In this document: positions 18,636 to 27,240 of the stretch, one piece after another
Position numbering within the stretch: position 1 is the stretch's first letter
How the letters are laid out: the number at the start of each line of letters is the position of its first letter
Assembly: GCA_016124975.1 (NCBI GenBank)
Contig: WGMP01000004.1
Location: forward strand, 124,001-188,000
DNA from: Phycisphaera sp.
GTDB lineage: Bacteria > Planctomycetota > Phycisphaerae > Phycisphaerales > SM1A02
DNA length: 64,000 bases
Direction of reading: 5' to 3'
Made by a program: the position numbers and the translations under genes
Notes under the pieces: model-generated
Told to the model about the DNA's origin: nothing
Databases searched by the model: none
Seen by the model: the letters and a program-made list of their open reading frames with translations, nothing else

Positions 18636-18815
18636 CCTGCGTCCTGTTCCTCCTCGGAGTGACCGAGCAACAGGCACAGTCATTCGGACGGACCGTGTGG
18701 AGCACGGGCGTCCGAAACAGTCGTGGTTCCTCGGACCTCGGATTCGCGGCGTTCGCCCGCGGAACGGCGCGACGGGGAGTCGCGCCTGCGGCAAACAATC
18801 CTCAAGGAATTCTCC
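18636..18815 (+). promoter_or_regulatory. structured 5' leader with four predicted hairpins
   Basis: Four inverted repeats follow one another. H1: 18643-18648 with 18669-18674, inner 18653-18657 with 18663-18667. H2: TTCGGACG 18683-18690 with CGTCCGAA 18709-18716, inner CCGTG 18693-18697 with CACGG 18703-18707. H3: 18726-18730 with 18761-18765. H4: GCGCGAC 18767-18773 with GTCGCGC 18779-18785. An AAGGAA Shine-Dalgarno (18804-18809) and a GTG start follow. No known riboswitch class is recognised. The 158 bp before the promoter (18443-18600) hold nothing recognised. Confidence 0.55.
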
Positions 18816-19715
18816 GTGCACATCCTGACCAAGATCTTCGTCGTTCTCGTTGCGCTCCTGACCGTGGCGATCGTGCCGCTCGTGGCCGTGAACGCGACGA
18901 ACGAGGCGTCGTTCCAGAAGAAGTTCAAGGATGCCCAGAGCGGCCAGCGCGCCGCCGAGGCTGCGCTCGAGAGCTCGCGCGCGGCTTGGATCGCTGCGCA
19001 GCAGAAGATCGAGGGCGACCTGCGCCTCGAGCAGACCCGGGTGGCCGACCTCCAGAAGCAGCTCGATGCGCGTTCCGCCGAGCTCCGCAAGGCCGCCCAG
19101 GACCTCGCGGGCGCGAAGGCCGCGCAGGCCTCTGTCGCCGCGAGCCTCGAGATGATGGCGCAGAACGGCAAGGCCAGCACCGAACTCACCGACACGCTCG
19201 TCGCCGAGCTCCGCTCGCTGCGCACCCGCACCATGGAGGCGGAGACCCGCCTCGTCGAGATGCAGGAGGCCTACGACGCCTCGCAGTCGAGCCTCGAGGT
19301 CGCCGACGCTGCGCGCCGTGCGCTCCAGGAGGAAGTCAAGCGCCTCGCCGACGAGAAGGATCGGGCGGTCGCCACGATCGCCGAGTATGTCGCGTCGGTC
19401 GGCGAACTCCCGCGCGCCCGTGCAGGCGCGGTCGGTGACGGAACCCGCGTCGTCGCCAACAAGAACCTCTCCGCGACCATCATCAATGTCCGCCGCGAGG
19501 GCTCTGCGCCGCTCGCCGAGATCAACGCTGGCTCCCGCGACGGGGTCCGCGCAGGCTGGACGCTCGCCATCGGAGACGGCAGCACCTTCATCGCGAACCT
19601 CCGCATCACCGAGGTCGATGTGAACCGTGCCGTCGGCGTGATCGAGCTTGAGGACGCCGCCGGCCGTGGCGCCGTTCAGGTCGGCCAGCGTGCCATCGCC
19701 CGCGCCGGCGAGTGA
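18816..19715 (+). CDS. membrane-anchored coiled-coil protein with MreC-like C-terminal domain
   Basis: A 299-residue protein with one N-terminal membrane helix (about 6-26), a long Ala/Glu/Gln/Arg coiled coil (about 33-205), and a C-terminal beta-rich domain (about 220-299). The C-terminal domain contains INAGSRDGVRAGWTLAIGDG and FIANLRITEVDVNRAVGVIE. That 'glycine, DGV-x2-G' turn and the following strands resemble the barrel domain of MreC (compare INAGIRHGLRAGSVALVSGD in the mreC of this window), and the topology is the same. A scaffold or cell-wall partner role is therefore plausible but not shown. The GTG at 18816 was chosen for its AAGGAA site; a longer frame begins at 18723 but has no membrane-protein character. 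It has its own strong promoter and leader. Confidence 0.75.
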   Translation: MHILTKIFVVLVALLTVAIVPLVAVNATNEASFQKKFKDAQSGQRAAEAALESSRAAWIAAQQKIEGDLRLEQTRVADLQKQLDARSAELRKAAQDLAGAKAAQASVAASLEMMAQNGKASTELTDTLVAELRSLRTRTMEAETRLVEMQEAYDASQSSLEVADAARRALQEEVKRLADEKDRAVATIAEYVASVGELPRARAGAVGDGTRVVANKNLSATIINVRREGSAPLAEINAGSRDGVRAGWTLAIGDGSTFIANLRITEVDVNRAVGVIELEDAAGRGAVQVGQRAIARAGE

Positions 19716-19785
19716 CGCTGCCCATCCGTTCCGCGCAGCGTCCCGTTGTTCGGTGTCCGTCCGCAGTCAGGTCGAGGTCGAATTC

Positions 19786-19950
19786 ATGGCAAAGGCAACC
19801 ACCCGTAGCAGCGAGATGACCGTGTACACCGTTCTGCTGGTCGTCTCGGCGCTGGTCCTCGTCGTGGGCTTGGCGGTCGTGGCGATGGCGAACATGGAGC
19901 AGGCCAGCACGGCGGGTAGCCCTGGTTCGCCGCTCACGGTCGTTCGCTGA
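19786..19950 (+). CDS. small single-pass membrane protein
   Basis: A 54-residue protein with a polar N-terminus (MAKATTRSSEMT), one strong membrane helix (about 13-36), and a short Ser/Gly-rich tail. It lies 70 bp after the coiled-coil gene and 286 bp before mreB. No family is recognised. The frame extends upstream to 19648, overlapping the preceding gene, but the ATG at 19786 is the natural start. It may be a partner of the neighbouring membrane proteins; this is inferred from position only. Confidence 0.6.
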   Translation: MAKATTRSSEMTVYTVLLVVSALVLVVGLAVVAMANMEQASTAGSPGSPLTVVR

Positions 19951-20088
19951 ACAGCCCTCTGCGCGCGTTCGCCGCCCAGCCTCCTGGGCGTCCGTGGGGC
20001 GCGTGCTCCTTCGCCGATGGCGTTCGTCTCGCCTCCTTGTGAGGCCGCGCGTCACCTTCGTGCGGGCGCAAGCTTCCGCTCTTCGTGC

Positions 20089-20094
20089 TACGCT
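20089..20094 (+). promoter_or_regulatory. candidate -10 (TGCTACGCT) upstream of mreB
   Basis: An extended-type -10 (TG at 20087-20088, then TACGCT 20089-20094 after one base) in the 286-bp gap before mreB. No good -35. It would give mreB a leader of about 135 nt. A 36-codon frame starts with ATG at 20104 but has no protein-like features. Nothing else is seen in 19951-20236. Confidence 0.3.
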
Positions 20095-20236
20095 TCCGCC
20101 CCGCATGGGTGGCGTTGAATCGTCAGATGCCTCCGATCCGCGCACCGCGGCGCGGGGTGGGCGTTGCCTGTGTGGAACTGCGTGGGCCAGTAGGCATACG
20201 CAGTCGCGTGGGTAGCTCGAGAGAAGGGACCGCACC

Positions 20237-21289
20237 GTGATCTTCGACAAGCTCCTCAGCTGGTTCAGCGTCGATATGGGAATCGACCTCGGCACCTGCA
20301 ACACCCTTGTGTGCGTGCGGGGCGAAGGGATCGTGCTGAACGAGCCGTCCGTGGTGGCCGTGCGCAAGGGCACGAACCAGGTGCTTCTGAACGGAACGGC
20401 CGTCGGGACGAAGGCCAAGGAGATGCTCGGCAAGACGCCCGGCACGATCAGCGCCATCCGCCCCATGAAGGACGGCGTCATCTCCGACTTCGATGTCACG
20501 GAGGCGATGCTCGCCTACTTCATCCGCAAGGTCTCGGGCAAGAGCAGGCTCTTCGCGCCTCGCGTGGTGATCGCGGTGCCGTCGGGCATCACGGCGGTCG
20601 AGCGCAAGGCTGTGTTCGACAGCGCTGCGCGCGCGGGCGCCCGCAAGGTCTACCTCATCGAGGAGCCGATGGCCGCGGCGATGGGCGCAGGTCTTCCCGT
20701 GGGCGAGCCGACGGCGAGCATGATCGTCGACATCGGCGGCGGCACCACCGATGTCGCCATCATCAGCCTCGGCGGAATGGTCACCTGCGAGGCGCTGCGC
20801 GTCGCGGGCGATGAGTTCGACGAGGCGATCATCGGGCACATGAAGAAGAACTACGGCCTCACGATCGGCGAGCAGACCGCGGAGCGGATCAAGATCGAGA
20901 TCGGAAGCGCCAAGAAGCTCGACAAGGAGCTGACGCTCGATGTCCGCGGCCGCGACATGGTGTCTGGCCTTCCCCGCAAGGTCGTGGTCGGCAGCGAGGA
21001 GATCCGCGAGGCGCTCCTCGAGCCTGTGTCGCAGATCGTCGAGGTTGTCCTCCACACGCTCGAGAACGCGGAGGCCGAGCTCAGCGCCGATCTCGTCGAC
21101 AACGGCATCGTGCTCGCGGGCGGCGGCGCGCTTCTCCGCGGCATCGGCGATGTCATCGAGGAGCGGACGGGTCTTTCCGTTCGCATCGCAGACGACCCGC
21201 TCACCTGCGTCGCGCGCGGCACCGCGATCTATCTCGAGAATCTCGAGGAGTGGCGTGCCACCATGGACAGCGACTCGGACGACTCCTGA
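20237..21289 (+). CDS. mreB: rod shape-determining actin homologue MreB
   Basis: Bacterial actin that polymerises under the membrane and directs lateral wall synthesis. The 350-residue protein shows phosphate-1 GIDLGTCNTLVCV, phosphate-2 VDIGGGTTDVAII, VIAVPSGITAVERKAV, YLIEEPMAAAMGAGL, the adenosine motif GIVLAGGGALLRGI, and the N-terminal amphipathic MIFDKLLSWF, which may bind the membrane. The GTG at 20237 is preceded by AGAAGGGA. Length is typical. mreC starts 6 bp after its stop, so mreB, mreC and mreD form one operon. Confidence 0.96.
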   Translation: MIFDKLLSWFSVDMGIDLGTCNTLVCVRGEGIVLNEPSVVAVRKGTNQVLLNGTAVGTKAKEMLGKTPGTISAIRPMKDGVISDFDVTEAMLAYFIRKVSGKSRLFAPRVVIAVPSGITAVERKAVFDSAARAGARKVYLIEEPMAAAMGAGLPVGEPTASMIVDIGGGTTDVAIISLGGMVTCEALRVAGDEFDEAIIGHMKKNYGLTIGEQTAERIKIEIGSAKKLDKELTLDVRGRDMVSGLPRKVVVGSEEIREALLEPVSQIVEVVLHTLENAEAELSADLVDNGIVLAGGGALLRGIGDVIEERTGLSVRIADDPLTCVARGTAIYLENLEEWRATMDSDSDDS

Positions 21290-21295
21290 CCCACC

Positions 21296-22174
21296 ATGCA
21301 GGCTCCGCGATTCATCCGCTTCCTCTCAGGCAGGCGGCTTGACTGGTCGCTGGCGCTGCTCGCGCTGGCGGCGTCGCTCGCGCCCGTGGGAGCGCTTCGA
21401 CCGTGGACAAGCGACCTCGCGCGGCTCGTCTCCGTGCCTCTGGCACCCGTGAGCCACTTCGGCGTCTTTCTCAGGGCACGCGTGCGCCCCGAGCAGGCGG
21501 CGTTCGACCCTCGGGCCCCCGAGACGGTTGCGCTCGAGCAGGAGGTGCGCCAGTTCCGCGCGCTCTACGAGCAGGCCCGTCTCGAGAACGAGCGGCTTGA
21601 GCGATCGATCACCGCGCTCGCCGCGGTGCGCGCGCGACTCGATGGAACGGGCCAGCGGCTTGCAGAGGCGTCGATCGTCGGAACGGACGCGAGCAGGCGC
21701 GATGGCGCTGCGCGCATCAACGCGGGCATCCGTCATGGGCTACGCGCGGGCTCGGTCGCGCTTGTCTCGGGCGACATCCTCGTCGGCGTGGTGGGGCAGG
21801 ACCTCGGCGCCCTCTCCGCATCCCTGATCCCCGCCACGAAGCTGCCGAGCCTCGGCGTGCGGCTCTATCCGCCGCAGGGGAGCGATCCGTCGACGCCGCT
21901 CTCCGCCTATCCAGGCGCAATGCTGAAGCCGACCACGCGCGGCACATGGTCGGCCGATGTCGCCAGCACGCAGCCCCTCTCTCTCGGGATGGTCGCGCGC
22001 CTCGCCGACGACCGCTTCGGACGAACCGCGCTCGGCGCCCGCGTGGGAACCGTCGTCGCCATCGAGCCGATCGAGAAGGCTCCGCTCGCCCGCAGGGTCG
22101 AGATCGCGCCGCTCGCCTCGCTCGGGGATCACTCCACCGTGATCGTCGTCGTTGAAAGCGGGGCGCCCGAGTGA
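21296..22174 (+). CDS. mreC: rod shape-determining protein MreC
   Basis: Single-pass membrane scaffold of the elongasome, 292 residues. It has an N-terminal membrane helix (about 15-35), a coiled-coil segment (about 73-110, ETVALEQEVRQFRALYEQ), and the two-barrel periplasmic part (about 118-290) with INAGIRHGLRAGSVALVSGD and VGVVGQDLGALSASLIPATK. The central barrel is divergent but ordered as in MreC. It begins 6 bp after mreB and overlaps mreD by 4 bp. Confidence 0.88.
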   Translation: MQAPRFIRFLSGRRLDWSLALLALAASLAPVGALRPWTSDLARLVSVPLAPVSHFGVFLRARVRPEQAAFDPRAPETVALEQEVRQFRALYEQARLENERLERSITALAAVRARLDGTGQRLAEASIVGTDASRRDGAARINAGIRHGLRAGSVALVSGDILVGVVGQDLGALSASLIPATKLPSLGVRLYPPQGSDPSTPLSAYPGAMLKPTTRGTWSADVASTQPLSLGMVARLADDRFGRTALGARVGTVVAIEPIEKAPLARRVEIAPLASLGDHSTVIVVVESGAPE

Positions 22175-22788
22175 GGTGGTCGGTCTACATCGCGGCGGTC
22201 CTCGTCGCGGCGGCGTTCGATGCGAGCTTCGGCGCTGTCCTCGCCGTCGGGGATCTCCGCGGGCATCTCCTCCCGTCGGTCGTCGTCTTCGCGCTGCTCT
22301 CGGCGCCTCGACGGATCGGAGTGCGGCTCGCCATGCTCGCAGGCCTCGTGGCAGATCTTCTCGCGCCGATCGTCGTCTCGCAGGCCTCGCTCGTCGATGG
22401 CGGCAGCGACACCGCCGAACTCCTCGTCGTGCCGGGCCCGCGCGTCCTCGGGTTTGCGCTCGGCGCGCTTGCGGTGCTGCCGCTGCGGGGGCTGCTTGCC
22501 CGTCACAACCCGCTCTCCTCCGCGGCTGCGACGCTTTGTTTCTCGTTGCTTGCGGCGGTTGCGTTCGTCGCCATCTTCATCGTGCGCGGATGGGTCCTCG
22601 ACGGCGGAACGCCCTGGTGGCCGGGGACCGGCGGCGGTGAGGTCCTCCGCCGCGCGCTCGGCGCCGCAGGCGACGCGATCCTCGCGCTGCCCGCCATGTG
22701 GGTGCTCGCCCGCACGCGGTCGTGGTGGGGCTTCACGGTCATGACCCGCGTCTCGCCCGGCCTCGCGCGCCAGGGCGGTGCGGGGTGA
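22171..22788 (+). CDS. mreD: MreD-like membrane protein
   Basis: Polytopic membrane protein of 205 residues with about five hydrophobic segments (about 5-28, 32-48, 52-72, 88-108 and 118-142, with a further one near 168-185). Sequence similarity to MreD is weak, as is usual in this family; the call rests on topology, size and position directly after mreC with a 4-bp start/stop overlap (GTGA). No catalytic motif is seen. Confidence 0.7.
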   Translation: MRWSVYIAAVLVAAAFDASFGAVLAVGDLRGHLLPSVVVFALLSAPRRIGVRLAMLAGLVADLLAPIVVSQASLVDGGSDTAELLVVPGPRVLGFALGALAVLPLRGLLARHNPLSSAAATLCFSLLAAVAFVAIFIVRGWVLDGGTPWWPGTGGGEVLRRALGAAGDAILALPAMWVLARTRSWWGFTVMTRVSPGLARQGGAG

Positions 22789-22804
22789 GCCCTTCGCGGG
22801 GCGG

Positions 22805-22816
22805 TACAGTGCGGGC
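22805..22816 (+). promoter_or_regulatory. TACAGT -10 element 6 nt before the GlmU-like ATG
   Basis: TACAGT (22805-22810), 6 nt, then ATG at 22817. The spacing suggests a leaderless or nearly leaderless mRNA. Confidence 0.45.
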
Positions 22817-23980
22817 ATGACGGCAGCGAGACCCCGCAGGATCCAATTCGTCGACGATGGCCGCGGAGCCTTCGGACCGCTCACGGACCTGAGGCTACCC
22901 CAGGGTCTGCGCTGCGGGCTCTTCACGATCGCAGGCCGCATCGAGCGCGCGTGCGGCGCGGCCGAGTTGGCCAGTGCGCGTGGCACGCTCGTCGTCCATT
23001 CGCGCCTCCTCTCGCTTGGCTCCCTCACGGGAATCGCCCTTGGCGAGCGCCGCGTCGCGGTCGACGGCACCTTCGTCGCGGCATTCGTCGATCGCGAGAT
23101 CGACAGCGCTTCGGAACGAGAAGCCGCCGACGCGATCGCAGCCGCGCACCTGTCCGAAACGCGGGTCGAGGCCGAGTTCGCCGACACTCCGTGGGCGATC
23201 ACCTCCCGCGTCGAGCGCACGCTGGCCGAGGACCTCGCCATCGCGGCCCCGGGCGAACGCCGCGCGCTCCGCGCAGCCGAGGGAACCGCAGTCGGCGACC
23301 ACCCCGTCCTCATCGATCCGACCGCGACGGTCGGCCCGTGCTGCGTGATCGACGCGTCGAAGGGCGCCGTCGTCATCGGCCCGCGCGCCGTCGTGCGCCC
23401 CTTCGCGGTGCTCGTTGGGCCATGCGTTGTCTGCGAGGGATCGATCGTGGCCGAGCACGCGCGCCTGAAGGCGTCGACCGTCATCGGTCCGCGCTGCCGC
23501 GTCGGCGGTGAGATCGGCGGAACGATCTTCCAGGGTTCGTCGAACAAGGCGCACGACGGCCATCTCGGCGACAGCTTCGTCGGCGAGTGGGTCAACATCG
23601 GCGCGGGCAGCGACAACTCGAACCTGCTCAACACCTATGGCGAGGTGATCGTTCGCCTCGAGGCCGATGGCGGGCTCGTGCGCACGGGTCGCCAGTTCTG
23701 GGGCAGCGTCATCGGCGACCATGTCAAGCTTGCGATCGGCACGCGCCTTATGACGGGAACCACCATCGGAACGGGCGCGATGATCGCGATCTCCCGACCG
23801 CCCGCGACGCTCGTGCCGCGATTCGCGTGGCTCACCGACGGCGCAGACGGTCCGCGCAGCTTCCGCTTCGACAAGTTCATGGAGACTGCGCGCGCCATGA
23901 TGTCGCGTCGCGGCGAGTCGCCGTCGCCTGAGATCGAGGCGCGTCTGCGCGAACTTCACGCGCGGGCGATGGGGCCCTGA
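22817..23980 (+). CDS. GlmU-like putative sugar nucleotidyltransferase/acyltransferase
   Basis: A 387-residue protein. The C-terminal half has hexapeptide repeats of a left-handed beta-helix (VLIDPTATVGPCCVIDASKG, VVIGPRAVVRPFAVLVGPC, VIGPRCRVGGEIGGTIFQG, DSFVGEWVNIGAGSDNSNL, GDHVKLAIGTRLMTGTTIG). The SSNKAHDGHLGDSFVG segment is characteristic of the alternative GlmU family known from Bacteroidetes and some other phyla. The N-terminal half has the short nucleotidyltransferase-like layout of that family (LFTIAGRIER) but not the GlmU pyrophosphorylase motif in full. It may act on an amino-sugar phosphate for cell-envelope precursors; the substrate is not certain. The ATG at 22817 was preferred to 22778 because of the adjacent -10 element. 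It follows the mre genes. Confidence 0.75.
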   Translation: MTAARPRRIQFVDDGRGAFGPLTDLRLPQGLRCGLFTIAGRIERACGAAELASARGTLVVHSRLLSLGSLTGIALGERRVAVDGTFVAAFVDREIDSASEREAADAIAAAHLSETRVEAEFADTPWAITSRVERTLAEDLAIAAPGERRALRAAEGTAVGDHPVLIDPTATVGPCCVIDASKGAVVIGPRAVVRPFAVLVGPCVVCEGSIVAEHARLKASTVIGPRCRVGGEIGGTIFQGSSNKAHDGHLGDSFVGEWVNIGAGSDNSNLLNTYGEVIVRLEADGGLVRTGRQFWGSVIGDHVKLAIGTRLMTGTTIGTGAMIAISRPPATLVPRFAWLTDGADGPRSFRFDKFMETARAMMSRRGESPSPEIEARLRELHARAMGP

Positions 23981-24005
23981 TCCGCGAGGCCAGCAAGGAG
24001 AGCGC

Positions 24006-27000
24006 ATGAGCGGTCCCGTCATCACGAAGGTCACGCCCCCCGAGTCCCACGCGGCGATCGTCGACGGGCATGCGCAGTTCTTCCGCGCCTACTACGCGAT
24101 CCGCGGCGGTCTCTCGAGCCCCGTGACGGGCGAGCCGACGAACCTCGTGTTCGGGTTCCTCTCCACGCTCTTCGCCTACATCCGCGCGCAGAAGCCGACC
24201 GAGCTCGTCGTCGTGATCGACGCTGCGGGCGACACCGAGACCTTCCGCTCCGAGATCTACCCCGAGTACAAGGCCCATCGCGATCCCGCGCCCGAGGACT
24301 TTCACCCGCAGGTCGAGCGATGCCTCGAGGCGCTCCGACTCATGGGGATCCCCGTCCTCGCGGTCGAGGGCGTCGAGGCCGACGATGTGATCGCCACGCT
24401 CGTCGAGCGTCTCCGCGCATCCGACCCGTCGCGCCGCATCCGCATGGTGAGCCGCGACAAGGACCTCGGGCAGCTTGTCGATGCGCGCACGACGCTGTTC
24501 GACCCGCATCGGAACGCCGACCTGGGGCTCGAGGAGCTCTTCGACTCGAAGGGCGTGCGCCCCGACCAGGTTGTCGATCTCCTCGCGCTGATGGGAGACG
24601 CAGCCGACAATGTGCCGGGGGTCCCTGGGATCGGGCCGAAGACGGCGGCGACGCTCCTCGCGGAGCACGGCTCGATCGAGGGCATCTACAGGGACCTCGA
24701 CGCGATCAAGGGAAAGCGCCGCGAGAACCTCGCGGCAAGCCGCGCGCTCGTGGATCTCTCGCGGCGGCTCGTCACGCTCAAGCGCGACTGCGAGCTTCCC
24801 TTCAAGGAGTCGGATGCCGCGTTCGACCGGTCGCGGTGCGATCTGCCCGCGCTCCTCGAGCTGCTGCGCGTCCTTGGATTCCAGCGTCTCCGCGCGGAGG
24901 CGCAGGAAATCTTCGGCGACGGCGGCGCCGTCGAGCCGACGACGGACGCCGTCCCCGTGCGCAGCGCGCCCGCCGCAGGCTCGGCGGCTCGGGGAAGGCG
25001 CGGGTCAAAGGTCGACCAGGGCGCGCCCTCGCTCTTCACGCCGGCGCCCGGCTCAGCCAACGCAGACGACCCGGGCGCAAAGACGGCCACGGCCCACGCG
25101 ACGCCCCATGAGCCCGCGAACTTCGGCACGCTCTTCGACTCCGTCGAGGCCACGCGCGGGCCGCTCGCATCACAGCGGGCAATCGACACGGTGGTCGTGC
25201 GCGATCTCAGCGCGCTCAAGGACCTCGTCGCGCGCATCTCCCGCGAGCGACGCGTCGCCTTCGACACGGAGACCGACTCGCTCGTCGTGCCTCTGGCCCG
25301 CCTCGTCGGGCTTTCCTTCGCGCTCCGCGAGGGCGAGGCGTTCTATCTCCCTCTGCGTTCACCCGAGCAGTCGTCGCACCTCTCGCTCGATGACGCGCTC
25401 CCCATCCTTCGGCCCGTCCTCGAGGACGCGTCGATCGCGAAGGTCGGTCACAACCTCAAGTACGACTGCGAGGTGCTTGCGAACCACGGCGTCGCGCTCG
25501 CGGGAATCGCGGGCGACTCGATGCTCGCGAGCTGGCTCGTCGATCCGACCCGCCCGACGCACGGTCTCGACGCGACGAGCGAGCATGTCCTCGGCGTGCG
25601 GCCGATCCCGATCGAGGCGGTGATCGGCGCGAAGGGCGTGGGACAGCGCAGGTTCGACGAGGCGCCGCTCGCGCTCGCGGCGCCCTACGCGGCCGAGGAC
25701 GCCGAGATCGCGCTCGCGCTGTGCGCGCGGCTCGAGAAGACGCTCGCCGAGCGCGGCCACGACCGCGCCTACCGCGAGGTCGAAGTGCCTCTCGTTCCCG
25801 TCCTCGCGCGCATGGAGCGGGCGGGCATCCGCGTCGACCGCGACGAGCTCATGCGGCAGCGGCGCGAGCTCGAGGTCAGGCTCATCAAGCTCCGCGACTC
25901 AATCGCGGAGAGCGCGCCGTGGCCCTTCAATCCCGACAGCCCGCGCCAGCTCGCGCAGGTCCTCTTCAACAGGCCCGAGGACGAGCCACGCGGACTCGGT
26001 CTCAAGGTCGTCAAGCGCGGCGTCACGGGGGCGAGCACCGACAGCGAGGTCCTCGAGAAGCTCGCCGAGGATCCCGCGTGCACCTCGCCGCTTCCAGGGC
26101 AGATCCTCGAGTACAGGCAGTTCGCGAAGCTCGTCGGCACCTACCTGAAGGCGCTCGCCGAGGCGATCGTGCCGGAGACGGGACGCATCCACTGCAAGTT
26201 TCACCAGACGGGCACGGCGACGGGCCGCCTCAGCTCGAGCGACCCGAACCTGCAGAACATCCCGATCCGCACCGAGGTCGGCGCCGCGATCCGCCGAGCC
26301 TTCACGGCGGGCGAGGGCATGACGCTCGTCTCCGCCGACTACTCGCAGATCGAGCTCCGCTTCCTCGCGCATCTCTCGGGCGACCCTGGTCTCTGCGGAG
26401 CCTTCGAGCGCGGCGAGGACATCCACCGTGCCGTCGCGGCCGAGGTGTTCGGCGTGCCGCTCGACCGGGTCGACGACACGCAGCGCTCGGCGGCGAAGAT
26501 GGTCAACTTCGGCATCGTCTACGGCATCACCGCATCGGGTCTCGCGCGTCGGCTTGGCGCCGGCTGCAGCGTCGTCCGCGCGAAGGAGATCATCGAGGGA
26601 TATCGCGATCGCTTCCGCGGAATCGACGCGTTCCTCGAGGGCGCCGTCGCCGCGGCGCGGAAGAGCGGCCACGCCACGACCATCCTCGGGCGCTGGCGTC
26701 CGATCCCGCAGATCGAGTCGCGCAACCCGGCGGAACGGGCCTTTGGCGAGCGGATCGCGGTGAACACGGTCGTGCAGGGCTCTGCGGCCGATCTCATCAA
26801 GATCGCCATGATCCGTCTCGACAGGGCGCTCGCCGAGCGGCACCCGCGCGCGCGGCTCCTCCTCCAGATCCACGACGAATTGCTCGTCGAGGCCCCAGAG
26901 GGCGAGTCCGCCGCGGTCGCGGAGCTCGTCGGAGAGGTGATGCGAGGCGCCATGACGCTCCGCGTGCCGCTCGAGGTCTCGTCGGCCGTCGGATTCCGCT

Positions 27001-27014
27001 GGTCGGATGTCTGA
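24006..27014 (+). CDS. polA: DNA polymerase I with 5'-3' and 3'-5' exonuclease domains
   Basis: Replication and repair polymerase, 1,002 residues. The 5'-3' exonuclease domain has VDGHAQFFRAYYA, VEGVEADDVIATL, SRDKDLGQLV and the helix-3-turn NVPGVPGIGPKTAATLL. A Pro/Ala-rich linker spans about 310-385. The proofreading domain looks intact: FDTETDS, HNLKYDCEVL and YAAEDAE supply the DEDD residues. The polymerase domain has motif A SADYSQIELRFLAHLSGD, motif B RSAAKMVNFGIVYG and motif C LLQIHDELLVEAPE. It starts 25 bp after the GlmU-like gene, with GGAG upstream. Length is a little above average because of the linker. Confidence 0.97.
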   Translation: MSGPVITKVTPPESHAAIVDGHAQFFRAYYAIRGGLSSPVTGEPTNLVFGFLSTLFAYIRAQKPTELVVVIDAAGDTETFRSEIYPEYKAHRDPAPEDFHPQVERCLEALRLMGIPVLAVEGVEADDVIATLVERLRASDPSRRIRMVSRDKDLGQLVDARTTLFDPHRNADLGLEELFDSKGVRPDQVVDLLALMGDAADNVPGVPGIGPKTAATLLAEHGSIEGIYRDLDAIKGKRRENLAASRALVDLSRRLVTLKRDCELPFKESDAAFDRSRCDLPALLELLRVLGFQRLRAEAQEIFGDGGAVEPTTDAVPVRSAPAAGSAARGRRGSKVDQGAPSLFTPAPGSANADDPGAKTATAHATPHEPANFGTLFDSVEATRGPLASQRAIDTVVVRDLSALKDLVARISRERRVAFDTETDSLVVPLARLVGLSFALREGEAFYLPLRSPEQSSHLSLDDALPILRPVLEDASIAKVGHNLKYDCEVLANHGVALAGIAGDSMLASWLVDPTRPTHGLDATSEHVLGVRPIPIEAVIGAKGVGQRRFDEAPLALAAPYAAEDAEIALALCARLEKTLAERGHDRAYREVEVPLVPVLARMERAGIRVDRDELMRQRRELEVRLIKLRDSIAESAPWPFNPDSPRQLAQVLFNRPEDEPRGLGLKVVKRGVTGASTDSEVLEKLAEDPACTSPLPGQILEYRQFAKLVGTYLKALAEAIVPETGRIHCKFHQTGTATGRLSSSDPNLQNIPIRTEVGAAIRRAFTAGEGMTLVSADYSQIELRFLAHLSGDPGLCGAFERGEDIHRAVAAEVFGVPLDRVDDTQRSAAKMVNFGIVYGITASGLARRLGAGCSVVRAKEIIEGYRDRFRGIDAFLEGAVAAARKSGHATTILGRWRPIPQIESRNPAERAFGERIAVNTVVQGSAADLIKIAMIRLDRALAERHPRARLLLQIHDELLVEAPEGESAAVAELVGEVMRGAMTLRVPLEVSSAVGFRWSDV

Positions 27015-27101
27015 GAAGTCGCGTCGTGCGGGGGGGCGCGACGCCAGGTGGCACGGCCCACGCGGCGGGAACACAGCCGTGTTTCGCGTGTTCCAAGCCC
27101 C

Positions 27102-27129
27102 TTGACGGCGGGTTTCTTCTTGCTATCCT
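27102..27129 (+). promoter_or_regulatory. promoter of tRNA-Asp
   Basis: TTGACG (27102-27107), 16 bp, then TATCCT (27124-27129), preceded by TGC as in an extended -10. A perfect 8-bp hairpin, CCTGCATG with CATGCAGG (27137-27144 and 27149-27156), lies in the short leader just before the tRNA. Confidence 0.65.
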
Positions 27130-27160
27130 CTCCCTCCCTGCATGGCTTCATGCAGGTGTT

Positions 27161-27234
27161 GGGGCGGTAGCTCAATTGGTTAGAGTACCGGCTTGTCACG
27201 CCGGTGGTTGCGGGTTCGATTCCCGTCCGCCTCG
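27161..27234 (+). tRNA. tRNA-Asp (GTC)
   Basis: A 74-nt cloverleaf. The acceptor stem GGGGCGG pairs with CCGCCTC (one G-T), with discriminator G at 27234. The D arm is GCTC...GAGT. The anticodon stem is CCGGC/GCCGG with loop TTGTCAC, giving anticodon GTC. The T loop is TTCGATT. CCA is not encoded. Confidence 0.95.
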
Positions 27235-27240
27235 TATTTT

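Noticed and set aside
20104-20214. 36-codon frame preceded by TACGCT in the mreB leader
   Set aside because: No protein-like composition or Shine-Dalgarno; kept only as a possible promoter for mreB.
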